Source: Vandiemenella viatica
Taxonomy: Eukaryota > Arthropoda > Insecta > Orthoptera > Morabidae
Length of the DNA stretch: 64,000 bases
Assembly (NCBI GenBank): GCA_031002005.1
Contig: CM061921.1
Span: 125,146,597 to 125,210,596, forward strand
Reading direction: 5' to 3'
Shown: positions 33,900 to 44,879 of the stretch, piece after piece
How the letters are laid out: every line of letters begins with the position of its first letter
Numbering within the stretch: the stretch's first letter is position 1
Position numbers and translations under genes: made by a program
The notes under the pieces: generated by a model
Seen by the model: only the letters and a program-made list of their open reading frames with translations
Told to the model about the DNA's origin: nothing
Database searches by the model: none

Positions 33900-35588
33900 A
33901 TGTATTCTCAGATGGTCGAGTTCCGGCAGTTTCTGAGGGAGCAGGATATTGATGTCTGCCTCATCAGTGAATCACACCTCATGCCGGGACTCCGCGCTAC
34001 AGCAGCCAACTACTGCTGCTACAGACGACACCGCCCCACCGCCGGGGGAGGAAGGAGTTGCAGTCTTCATCAAACGCAGAATTCCACACAGCCAAATCGT
34101 CTTACCACCAATGCAGCAAATTGAAGCCATCGGAGTGGAAGTGACCACCGTTACCGGCAAACTACCGGCCCCGCACCAGGCAAATAGTGGAAGATGACCT
34201 CACCATGCTGGCGACAATCAGGGGCAAGGTTCTGATCAGTGGTGACTTCAATGCGAAGCACCACGATTGGAACAGCCGAATTAAAAACCCAGCTGGCAAC
34301 GTACTGAGACATCTGGCCCTCAGGCACAATATGTCTGTGTGGGGCCCTGAAGAGCCTACGCACTTTCCAGCCAGCGGTTATCGGCCAGATGTCCTAGACA
34401 TAGCGGTCACCAAAGGCCTCACTGGGTTCATAGACGCGACCACCATCAATCGGATGTCGTCCGACCATTCGCCGATGATAGTCGCAGTGGATGTCGGACC
34501 GTGGCAGGTGACAGAAGAGAATCAATCAGATCTCCGCAACACTGATTGGGCAAGGTACCGACAGCTCGTCTCTACTGTTCCTGCCAATCAGAGTGTCAAC
34601 GACGTGGATACGGCACTACGCGCCTTCGGAGAAACAGTAAAGGATGCCACGTCTGCAACCACCCCTCTGCGCAACCGAAGACCAGTCGTCACGCAGCAGC
34701 TACCACCACACCTAATTGCGGCTATCCGGCATAAGAACCGTGTTACCAAGGAGTGGAAGCTTACCAGGAACCCCGTGACTAAAAGACTCCTTAACAGGCT
34801 ACAGAAGGAGCTGAAAGCGGCACTGGTTTGAACACCGGAACTTGGAGTGGGAGGCCCGCGTATCTTCGCTCAAGCCTGACGATGGAGCCATGTAGGCGCA
34901 GGCTCGCAAATTCACAAAGAGAAGACAGCGTACCCCGCCATTACACGGCGTGAACGGGCTTGTCTATAAGCCAGCGGCTAAGGCGAATGCCCTGGCTGAC
35001 AGTTTCGAACGGAACTTCCGTCCATCTGAAGGAAATGTAAATGACCGGGAACTGCGCGTTGCTCGTCGCCGACTGAGGAGATAGAACCGATCTCCCCAGT
35101 GGTGGTGGCCAGTTGCTTGGCGAGGCTGCAGCCAAGCAAGGCACCCGGCCGCGATGGAATTGGGAACCGGTGCTTGAAGAACCTGCCGCCCGAGGCCTCG
35201 GGGTACCTGGCGAGCGTGTTCAACCGTATCCCGCAGACGAAGAGGTATCCAAGTCGCTGGAAACATACCGAAGTCGTGGCGGTTCACAAGAGTGGGAAAG
35301 ATCCTATCTTTCCCCAACATTATCGGCCGATCAGCCTCTTGCCTTCCGTCAGCAAAATCTTCGAGCGGCTGCTACTGAAAAGGCTCAACACCTACATCGA
35401 GGCCAATAACATCTTACCCAATCATCAGTTCGGTTTCCGACGAGGCCACTCCACGACACAACAGGTGTTTCATATCGTGGAGTCCACGACCCACGCTTTC
35501 CTTCATAAATAATACTGTGTCATGGTGTCACTCAACATAGTGCGTGCGTTCGATTCAGTGTGGCACACGAGACTATTACTAAAACTGT
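33900..35588 (+). pseudogene. Jockey C ORF2: endonuclease and N-terminal half of RT
   Basis: The endonuclease has QDIDVCLISESHL, a frameshift at a G-run near 34050, then LISGDFNAKHHDWNSR and SSDHSPMIVA in 34187-34831. The RT (35099-35512) shows PSKAPGRDGIGN, PQHYRPISLLPSVSKIFERL and NHQFGFRRGHSTTQQ. A TAA at 35510-35512 precedes NIVRAFDSVWH. The YADD region and everything downstream are absent because the element stops at the chimeric junction. Confidence 0.85.
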
Positions 35589-38261
35589 CAGTTGCGACCA
35601 ACGATGTTGACATAATACTAGGAACCGAGAGCTGGTTGACGCCAGAGGTAGCGAAGAATTTGCTCCTCAATTCAATGTTTTTCGGAAAGACAGAACCACC
35701 TCAATGGGCGGAGGTGTGTTCGTGGCCGTTAGTAAAATCATCAATTGCTCCGTAGTAAATGAAACGGAAAATTGTTACGAGTTAATATGGGTGAAGGTAG
35801 AAATTGGCAGAAGTTTAAAGTTCATAATAGGATCATTTTACCGACCTCCGGACTCTGGATTAGATAACGCGGAATATTTTCGACAGTCACTTAATAGTAT
35901 TTCTCAGAAGTTTCAGGGACATACATTGATCATGGGAGGTGATTTTAATATACCCTCTGTTAACTGGGACACATTTACGTTCAAGTCAGGCGGAAGAGAT
36001 AGGTTAATAACCGAAACGTTCCTGGAATCATTCGCCGAAAATTCTCTTGAACAGATGGTCAAAGAACCAACGTGGAGCGTCAAAGATTCCTCGTCCATTT
36101 TGGATCTTTTTCTTACTAACAATCCGGATATTGTAGATAAAGTTTGTATAGAAGACGGTATAAATGATCACAAGGCGATTGTAGTAACTTTAAAATCTAG
36201 GCTGAATTTGAAGCATGATAAAGACAAACTCGTATATTGTTTGGATAAGGCAAATTATGTGTTTATGGTCGATCATTTGGCGAAAAATTTTGAAACGTAC
36301 ACGCTTAATACAAATGTTGAGGAACTGTGGTTTAATTTAAAAGAAATAATATGGACCGGCTTAAATCAATTTGTTCCCAAGAAGTTTATTAAGGTTAGTA
36401 AGAACTTCCCGTGGTTCAATAGGGAAGTGAAACGTTTGCTCAGGAGGCAAAGGCGTTTACATGCCACGGTAAAGAAATCGGGGATCTCATCTGATCGCGC
36501 TAAATTAGTCCACTTGCGAGCGGACGTGCGTAAGGTAATGCGTGATGTGTTTAAAGAATTCCAAGCCAGAAATTTATCCGAAGATCTGATTACTAATCCA
36601 AAAAAGTTCTGGTCATATGTCAAATTAATAAGAGGGTCTCGTAAGGTCATGCCGTCGTTAATTAGGGAAAATGGGGAATTATCAGAAACAAGCGTAGAGA
36701 AAGCAGAAATTTTGAATAATGTGTTTAAAAAAGCTTTCACGACAGAAAACTCGGAGGAGATTCCGATATTTAACAATCGTACCAACAAAACTATGAAAGA
36801 TCTCGTTGTCGATGTCAAGGGAATAACTAAACTGCTTATGAATGTGAATCCCAATAAGGCTCCCGGACCAGACGGTATTCCTCCAAGATTCTACTCAAGG
36901 TACGCAAAGGAAATTGCGCCGTATTTAATGAAATTATATACCGCCTCCTTGGATCAAGGAAAAATACCAGCCGAATGGAAGACCGCCATCGTAAGTCCAG
37001 TGTTCAAATTGGGAATGTTAATGATCCTCAAAATTATCGGCCTATCTCGTTAACCTCAATATTTTGCAGGATTTTAGAACACATCATCTATTCAAATGTC
37101 ATGCGTTTTTTAGTTGAAGATGAGCTTTTAATCCCAAATCAACAAGGATTCAGAAAAGGCCGATGCTGCGAAACACAACTTGCTCTTTTAATTCACGACT
37201 TGAGCCGTATTATAGATGAGCAATCCCAGGTTGATTTAGTTTTATTAGACTTCAAAAAAGCTTTCGACCACTGTGCCTCACACTAGGTTACTTAGGAAAC
37301 TTCGCGGTTACGGTATATCTAGACAAATATGTGATTGGGTTGCAGACTTTTTGAAGGACAGAACACAGTGTGTAGTTCTCGACGTTGAGCGTTCATCACT
37401 TGCCGAAGTGAGGTCCGGGGTTCCCCAGGGAAGCGTGATAGGGCCTCTGTTGTTTCTCATATACATTAATAATTTGTGCGACATAATAATGGGGACGAAA
37501 AGATATTTGCCGATGATGCTATTATTTATCGTAAAATCACAAACCAGGACGACTGCGCTTTGTTGCAAGACGATATTATGAAAATAATTGCGTGGTGTAA
37601 AAATTGGCAGTTGGAATTAAACGCTAAAATGTGCCAAGTTATGCGAGTAAGTAAAAAGGTGACACCATTTAGCTCTGAATATACAGTTAATGGTACTGTC
37701 CTTAAAACGGTAGATTCCGCTAAATACCTAGGGATAACAATTCGTAATAATTTGTCGTGGAATGAGCATATCGAGAATGTAATTGGGAAAGCAAATCGTA
37801 TGCTTCGATTTCTAGGTCGTAATTTAAAAGATTACACGCCGGAAGTTAAATCGATTGCGTACAAGTCACTAGTGAGGCCTCACTTAGAATATTGTTGCTC
37901 TGTATGGGGTCCCCATCAAAAGGGATTAATGGAGGCATTAGAGATGGTCCAAAGAAGAGCCGCCCGATTCGTGACAGGTATATGTAGTTGGAGGGAAAGC
38001 ATAAGTGCCATGTTGAAGGAGTTAGGTTGAGAAGACCTGGAGCACCGAAGGCGTTGCTCTCGATGGAAGCTAATTGAAAAATTCTCGACTGACGTATTTC
38101 GGATTGACAGTAAACAAATATTGCTACCAGCAACATTCATATCTTGAAATGACCGCGAAAATAAGATAAGAGAAATCTGATCCAGCACCGATTCATTTCT
38201 CTACTCATTTTTTCCACGAGCGATTAGGGAATGGAATAAAAAGGATTTACCGGGCGAGTAA
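35589..38261 (+). pseudogene. ORF2 of CR1-like LINE 2: endonuclease + RT
   Basis: 35704-37053 is a 449-codon open stretch with MGGGVFVAVSK, FYRPPDSGLD, MGGDFNIPSVNWD, then INDHKAIVV where the other copy has TSDH (a Ser-to-Asn change beside the catalytic Asp/His), and NKAPGPDGIP. Frameshifts near 37010 and 37268 and after about 37490 split the RT: NYRPISLTSIFCRILEH, NQQGFRKGRCCETQL, LLDFKKAFD, SGVPQGSVIGPLL and IFADDAIIYR (catalytic FADD, about 37504-37533). The C-terminal part reads PHLEYCCSVWGPHQKG and has stops after 38028. Inactive. Confidence 0.85.
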
Positions 38262-38480
38262 ACACAAAATCGGACAGGAGTAGCTTGCGATAAAGCACTC
38301 TGGCCATCCTGATCTGGGTTTCCATCTCTCCAGGCGAATGCTGGGATGGTTCCTCAAAATAGCCCATGGGCGCCACCTGCCATATCCCGTAAATCCCTTA
38401 CCTTTCCTGATAGGTGCAATGCACCCTCCGCCAAACACTTTTAGTGAATCGCGGAGTAATAGTAATAGTAATAGTAATTA
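35589..38480 (+). mobile_element. CR1-like LINE copy 2, 5'-truncated
   Basis: Same family as 17157-22205. It begins within the endonuclease coding region (GTTGCGACCAACGATGTTGA), so ORF1 and the monomers are missing. It ends with the shared 3' UTR (38261-38453) and a TAG/TAA-type trinucleotide tail (38454-38480). It is joined directly to Jockey C with no visible TSD. Confidence 0.85.
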
Positions 38481-38939
38481 AGGGTTGAACACACTAAAGA
38501 TCTTAATCAGATAACTCGATTTTGTTAAATCATCTGGTCTCAGTCTCATGCTGCAAAAAACAATGATTCTGAAACATTCTCATCCGGCAGCGGACTTTGC
38601 TCAGCGGACGTTAAGGCCGCCATACGTTCAATCAAATGACATCTATGAAACGAATATTTGGATGCTATACATAATGAATTAAATGTTCCTTCCATAAAAT
38701 AAAATTAATATTTTGTAAAGTAACTACAAAACAAAGACGTTTGCTTATTTGTCTCACAACTTTCTATTGTATGTACGTTGTTTAGTGTTATGTACTGGGT
38801 GTTTAAATATAGTGATTGTACTATATTCTGGACAAATTTCAAGCTGCCATGTAAAGCCATTTTCGAGAAATTGGTCACTCAATTCTTTTAGTATAATCTA
38901 TATACGTCTATAGTGCTAAATATAAATAAAATTACAAGA
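38481..38939. other. Spacer without recognised feature
   Basis: AT-rich sequence between the CR1-like tail and the tandem array. It contains no resumed Jockey C sequence. Confidence 0.5.
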
Positions 38940-39470
38940 CAGAGAATTGTGATACGAATAAAACATGGTTCCCCTTGAGAATTTAGAATTTGGTGATTTT
39001 ATTGTTCGTGTATGAGACGCGTCTGGACGGCTCTACTGCAGAATTAGAGCAAAGATTGCAGAAGGTATATATGGCTGTTTAAATTTACTGAAATACATAG
39101 TGTATCATTAATATATACTTGTGATACGAGCAAAACCAATAAAACATGGTTCCACGTTTGAATGCAGAATGTGGTGACTTTATTGGTCGTGTATGAAACG
39201 CGTCTGGACGGCTCTCCTGCAGAATAAGTGTGAATATTGCAGACGGCGTATTAGGCTCTTTAAGTTTACTGAAATACATAGTGTATCTTTAATATACACT
39301 TGTGATGCGAATAAAACAGAGACGCGTCCTGCAGAATAATTGCGAAAATTACAGATGGTCTTTTTGGCAGTTTAGTTTTGCTGAAATACAATGTGTATCA
39401 TTACTGGCCGATGTGCGAAATTTATAGACGGTATATCAGGCTGTTCTTTCTTATTGAGATACAACGTGGG
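38940..39470. repeat. Tandem array of about 172-181-bp units
   Basis: TTGTGATACGAATAAAACA-type starts occur at 38947, 39119 and 39300. Each is followed by ACGCGTC..CTGCAGAAT, a GCAGA..GGC block and CTGAAATACATAGTGTATC. Units differ in length (172, 181 and a shortened last one) and have diverged. This may be an edge of a satellite or a local duplication. Confidence 0.75.
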
Positions 39471-40870
39471 CATTTTTTTTTTTTTTTTTTTTTTAATTGC
39501 AATGGAGTGCTTGCTCCGGTGGCAATTTTCCTAAACACCAAACTTCCCCCTTTTCTGCATCCACCTACATTTACCCTTTACAAATTTTAACTTTAAATTC
39601 TTTCAACATTCTTGGCAAATTATTCATCATTTCTCGTGGTAATGTATTCCAATCCCTGACACCCTTACCTAGAAAAGACAATCTTCCTACACTCTCGTGC
39701 CTGAAATCGAGTGCCAGCTTGTGGTCATGGTCATCTTTTCCCATCCATGCATTACTTTCAATTCTTACACCAATATCTTTCCGTGCCTCATCACCAATAT
39801 ACGTCTTATACACTCCCATGACTCTCTTCGCCCTCCTTCTGTCTTCCAATTAGTCCCATTCCAGCTCTTTTATCATATCAGTTACTGATTGCGTTCTGCG
39901 ATAATTTCCAGAAACAAATCTAGCAGCCCTTCTTTGCACCTTGTCCAACTCCTGTATTTGATACTGAAAATGTGGGTCCCATTCTTCACTACCGTATTCA
40001 AGCAATGGCCTGACCAAAGTTTTGTAACCAAATTCCTTTACTTCCCTCGTAACATCTCCTCATCACCCTCTCCAACAAATGCAGAATTTTTAAACCTTTT
40101 CCTACTACCTGTCCAATGTGACCTGCCCAGTTAAGTTTGTTGTCAAATGTAATGCCAAGATATTTACATTTCAAGTCTTCAATAAACAATTCTTTCCACA
40201 TCTTATAATCATAATATACCTTTAGTTTTTTATTTGTGTATCTAATAAGCTGACTCTTCTTTGCATTTATCTTCATCCCATGTTTACCAACCCAACTAGA
40301 TATCCTGTCCAGATCACCCTGCAACTGTTTACAGTCCTCAAGCGTTTTGATCCTTTTATATAGCATTATGTCATCTACAAACAATCTAATTTTTGATAGT
40401 AAGCAATCAACACAATTATTCATTAGAACTATAAGAAGCAATGGTCCCAATACGCTACCCTGTGGCACTCCCATTTTTACTTCCACTTCCTTTGATACTG
40501 CATTTCCTACCCTAACTTTCTGTTTTCTACCTTTCAAAAATTCTTCTATCCAGCAAATCACTTTCTGATCCACTCCAATAGATTTTACCTTATTTACTAC
40601 AATTTTATTGCTCACTCTGAGAAAAGGCTTTGAAAGATCTAGTGCTATACTATCAATTTGACCTCCCTTGTCCATTTCATCTGAAATATCTTGCATATAT
40701 CCCACCAACTGAGATTCACATGAATATCCTTGCCTAAAGCCATGTTGCCTACTTGAAAACCGCTTACGCTCCACACATATATTTCTGATGTGGTTGCATG
40801 TCAATCTCTCCATTAATTTACATACCACTGACTTCAAGCTAATTGGTCTATAATTTTCACTCTATTTCTC
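39471..40870 (-). pseudogene. CR1-like LINE family 2, copy 2: RT and C-terminus
   Basis: The poly-T at 39474-39494 is the poly(A) tail of this minus-strand, 5'-truncated copy. 39998-40837 is a 279-codon open stretch with RLTCNHIRNICVERKRF, RQHGFRQGYSCESQL, ALDLSKPFLRVS (catalytic Asp kept; AFD changed), MGVPQGSVLGPLLL and LFVDDIMLYKRI (FVDD in place of FADD), then KYLGITFDNKLNWAGHI. 39571-39849 gives the C-terminus (KDIGVRIESNAW, GVRDWNTLPREMM). It is the longest family-2 copy here and the best seed for a consensus. Confidence 0.8.
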
Positions 40871-40984
40871 ACCCCTCCTTTATTTGATTCTGTATTTCAA
40901 ATGCGCGGGCTACTACCTCTTCTGTGTGCTGGTGGCTCTGCCTAATGGTGGCAGGTAGGAACTATACTTATTGAAGCCACAGCC

Positions 40985-41365
40985 TTCTAATCACAACTAT
41001 TCTGCATGTATACCATTTTGGTATACATCTGTTTAATAATCTTCCCAAGAGTATAAAACATTTTGTAGATAATAAGATATATTTAAAGCAAAACTGAGAG
41101 ATTATCTTATTGGCAACACCTTCTACTCCATTCAAGACTCTGAACAAAATAATTAATTGTATTCAATATGCCTTTTTCAAAATTCAGTTGTAAAAATTTA
41201 TGTTTATTTTTATTATATTTATTTATCTTTGTAATATATAATTGTTTTTACTATGATTATGAATCGTATGTATGTGTATTTACCATGACATGTTTCACAT
41301 CCCAGAGGTTTTTCCTCAGCAGGGATCCATGAAACAAGACTGATAAATAAATAAAATAAAAGTAT
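40985..41365 (+). pseudogene. 3' end of another non-LTR element
   Basis: A short reading with GIHLFNNLPKSIKHF, LRDYLIGNTFYSIQDF and a stop at about 41150 matches the C-terminal block typical of some insect LINE proteins. The 3' UTR ends in GGATCCATGAAAC and an AATA-type tail (about 41340-41360). The rest is truncated. Confidence 0.5.
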
Positions 41366-41375
41366 TATGATTGCA

Positions 41376-41439
41376 ATGAAGTATTTACTGGTGTACCGCC
41401 GGATTGTGTTGTCCGGCAATGCGCCAGTGAAGACTTCAT
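41376..41439. repeat. 28-bp inverted repeat (hairpin)
   Basis: Arms 41376-41403 and 41412-41439 are complementary at 22 of 28 positions around an 8-nt loop. Three of the mismatches would be G-U pairs in a plus-strand transcript. It starts directly after the LINE tail. Function is unknown. Confidence 0.6.
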
Positions 41440-43597
41440 TTCGAAAAAACGATTTTCTGGAAAATAAATATGCTGTGTTTTTGGTAATGTCATTTGTTGT
41501 ATATTTCCCATTGTCAAAAATTTTAATCTCTGGTATTCTGGCGTGTCCGTTGATTTACATTAGGTCTATCTAATACGTAACTAATGCACTAAAAGCGTAA
41601 AAAATTAATAATCAAATATCTAACACCTATTTACCTTGCAGCCATCACTGCTCCGACGTCAGCGACTATAAAATCCGGTTTTGATGCAAAATGCGTTGTC
41701 ATTATGAAAATTTCTTTTTGGAGATTATTTTACAAAATGTCTTTCATTCATTATTTATAGTATGAGTATTCTCGCAAGAAAGCAAAGTTCCACCAATTAT
41801 GCTGATATTATTACGATAAAATTTAAACACAATAACATTATAAAAACATCCAGTAACTATGTCTTTGTTTACAACATGAACGTGTACTTTGACGTCACGA
41901 TTCAATACGACCAATAGCGTTGCGTTTTGCGAAGTTACATTATCCTTGCATTTTTAACACTATTGATTAATTGAAATCAATAAATAGGGAAAAAAAAGTT
42001 GTAGGTGTAATTCTACTCATCTGACTCGATCTAACCGAGCCTAACGTTATTTGGTGCAGCGATTCGATGCCTGACCCTAGGATCTGATGTCATTTTCCCT
42101 TCAGCGGAATTGATAACATGCAAAAAACTTGAACGAACACAGATAAATGGAACATCTTTATGGCCGAAAATCATTTTGTGCATGTCCTTTAAAATGTTAC
42201 TATCACCTATCATCTAAATCTGCAGTGATTTAAAAGAACTTTAGATCCAAGATATGGGGGAAAAGACTTTAAAACTGAAATTGCATAACAGGAAGCTAAA
42301 TATAAAAAGTCGTGGGTATGTGAGAGTTACATTAATAGTGCGGGTAGACGATCTAATTAGGACACGTTACTCCCAAAATTAAAAATCTGAACTAATATTA
42401 ATCTTTCTTTACAGAATGATGGGAAACTGAATCTCTTTAACTATAGTTTATTGTAGCACTTGCGTTCACTGGAGAGTTATCAAGTAATAATCGTTGCCAA
42501 AATTGAAAGAAGTCATGTCAGGTTGTGTCGTTTCAGCTAATTTCTAGATAAATCGTGGCTTCAGACTTTGAAACCTTGACATTGCTCCTATCATTAGAAG
42601 GCAGTGGTTATTTGGCACTTAAGCCACTTTCTTTCTAGTAAGACATTCTGTAACTAAGACTGCTATCAACAGTTTTACTTCTTTTGTCATTTAAATAAAT
42701 TCCTTTTATTTAAAAATGTCTTGCTCACACTATTTGATATTGCTTCAAATAAAGTGAAAGTGTTTTTTTTTTTTTTTATCCAATACACGTACGATACAAC
42801 TAGGCGTGTTTATCCTATCTAATAGAGTAACCATTGTTATAATTCTCTTGTGTAGGATTATATCATCAGCAATCTACTCGTAGACATAGGATTAGAAATG
42901 GCAATGTGATACGATATTATATTAAAGTATTTAACTATTCCAAACATAAATTCCGTAATGATTTTGTGGCTATAATTCAGTTTCTACTTAATGAATATGT
43001 GATCTATTTGTGTCATTTAATCGAAATTGCATTATGTTGTGTTCTGAAAGTGAAATCGAATTGCCAACTTTAACCTTACTTTCCTCTTTATCGGTCAACG
43101 TAAGACTTGCACACTGGAAAACAATATTCTTTCATGATAAATTGCCACACGTTCATGTCATGTATCAACAGTTCTATCTTCAACCATTTTCTGAAGCTTT
43201 TAACACAATAGTATTGTGCTATCGAAAAAAGAATTCTTTTCCGTTTACTGTGATAATGTTTTTGCGCTTGTTTAATTTCCGTTTTTAGACTATTAATATA
43301 TTCATTTAAATTAAATACACGCGTTATCGCCAAATTTCTTGTAATTTCGACAAAAAAATTGTAGCTTAGAACAGTATTATAAATTCATTTAAGTAACACG
43401 CCAATTAATGTACTTAAAAAAAGAAAAATACTGTAGAATCGGAACAAGTTCACAAACACAGTGAAACATGTTTCTAATATTCGCAGTACGACTTGATTGG
43501 TTAACAACATCTCAAAGTGGAAAGTTTACTAAAAATTGACTGACTGATTCATCAAAACACGGAACAATCGACTTAAGCTACAAATCTGCAGTACACA
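41440..43597. other. AT-rich DNA with CRE/CCAAT-like motifs
   Basis: No gene is recognised. TGACGTCA (41890-41897), CCAAT (41911-41915), and CGACGTCA with TATAAAA (41654-41674) fall in a moderately GC-richer patch. These may be chance or a promoter or LTR remnant. 43010-43333 has open frames on both strands with no family match. Confidence 0.35.
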
Positions 43598-43980
43598 GAT
43601 TTTCTTCATCTTCATCTACATCTATACTCTGCCATTCACAAATACTGTGGGTGGCTGAGAGTGCTAAGCACCAACCCTAATTCAGTGCATTCCCGTTCCG
43701 AACAGAACGAGGAAAGAAAGAATACATAAATGTATCACTACGGCATCTTATTTATCGAATTTTATCCCTCCTGTCATTGCGACCTAAATAGGTTGGCGGA
43801 AGAAGTATTTCGTTGCACTCGTAAATTAAAGATTTTCGCATATTCTCCAACAAATTTTTCGAAAACAACGTCGTCTGTCCGCCAAACAATCCCAGCCCAA
43901 CCCAGGTATCAGCTCTGTGACACTTACGTAAGGACTGTAACTAGCAGTCACGAATCGAGTGGCTCTCCTCTGTAGTATCT
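43598..43980 (-). pseudogene. C-terminal end of a third CR1-like LINE family
   Basis: Minus-strand frames give ATRFVTASY, VTELIPGLGWDCLADRRR, EILLPPTYLGRNDRRDK and SFFPRSVRNGNALN, the closing motifs of a CR1-group RT. A short 3' UTR ends in GAATGGCAGAGTATAGATG and a GATGAA-type tail near 43598-43620. Only the last roughly 100 codons remain. Confidence 0.65.
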
Positions 43981-43989
43981 CTAACATTC

Positions 43990-44405
43990 ATATTTTTCTT
44001 TATTATTATATATAATTTCGGTGTTAAATTCCTCCACCCATCTACTTTTATCATTTACGAATTTTAATCTTAAATCTCTTCAGCGTTTTTGGCATTTATT
44101 CTAATCACTGACACTCTTACCCACAAAAGATAATTTTCCAACTCCTTATGTATGGTCATTTTTTCCTTTCCATGCGATACTCCTAACTCTCTGACCAATA
44201 ATCCTCCAAACCCTATCACCAACATAAACTTTGTACACCCCCAGTACTCCATTCACCCACAACCTGCATTCCAATGCCTTCCAATCAAGTTCCTTTGTCA
44301 TGTCAGTTATGGTTTCCGTGGTTATTTCTACAAACAAATCTAGCTGCTCTTGTTTGCATGCCCTCCAGCTTATGTATCTGATAATCAAAATGTGGGTTCC
44401 GAAAC
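43990..44405 (-). pseudogene. CR1-like LINE family 2, copy 3
   Basis: A degenerate C-terminal part in several frames: ITDMTKELDWKALECR, GVYKVYVGDRVWRIIGQRV and WKGKNDH align with 39571-39990. Both ends are truncated. It lies directly next to the family-3 fragment in the same orientation. Confidence 0.65.
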
Positions 44406-44407
44406 TA

Positions 44408-44874
44408 TACCACTGTAAGGGGCAGAATGGTTTGACAACTGAATGGCTATGTTTGTGGGCTTTTAGTTGACTGACCTGAAGGATTTCTAACTATTGTCTT
44501 CATCTTCTCTCTTCTGCAATGATCAGATTTAACATATCATCATGATGCTTTTTCATTCTTCTTGTCTTGAAGTCTATCTAAAATTAGTATTAAGTCAGGC
44601 TGACACCATCCGTATTTCCCGTACGGAGCCGTTGATTATAGTGATCTTATTTTTTTTTTTTACTTATGGCTTTACGCCTCGTCAAAGTCGTGGTCATTAG
44701 AGGCGGGATGATATTGGCAACAAGGAATGGGAAGGAATTTGGCCATGGACTTTCGAATGAAGCATCCCGGCATTCGCCTGGAGTGATATGGGGAAACCAT
44801 GGAAAATCCAAATCTGGATGCCCGGACGGTGATTCGAACCAAGCGATTAATAGTTTGCAAGATAACAGCAGGTG
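44408..44874. repeat. Unknown dispersed repeat, copy 1 (with SINE inside)
   Basis: About 270 bp once the SINE is removed, matching 49245-49507 closely (for example GGCTATGTTTGTGGGC and AGTATTAAGTCAGGCTGACA). No coding or terminal inverted repeat is obvious, so the class is unknown. Confidence 0.7.
44647..44842 (-). mobile_element. SINE family 1, 5'-truncated copy
   Basis: The T-run at 44650-44661, the core GGGGAAACCATGGAAAATCC and the B-box end GATTCGAACC (44831-44840) are present. The rest of the tRNA head is missing. Comparison with the empty repeat at 49245-49507 shows the insertion point, with a short probable duplication (GTGATC/GCGATT). Confidence 0.8.
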
Positions 44875-44879
44875 TTCTA

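Larger units (their letters stand above)
32010..35588 (+). mobile_element. Jockey-type LINE C, truncated at the 3' side
   Basis: It starts about 32010, where homology to B begins, and runs through ORF1 and ORF2 to the RT block RAFDSVWHTRLLLKL. At about 35588 it changes abruptly into a CR1-like element in the same orientation. The missing Jockey 3' part is not found after that element ends at 38480. Confidence 0.8.
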
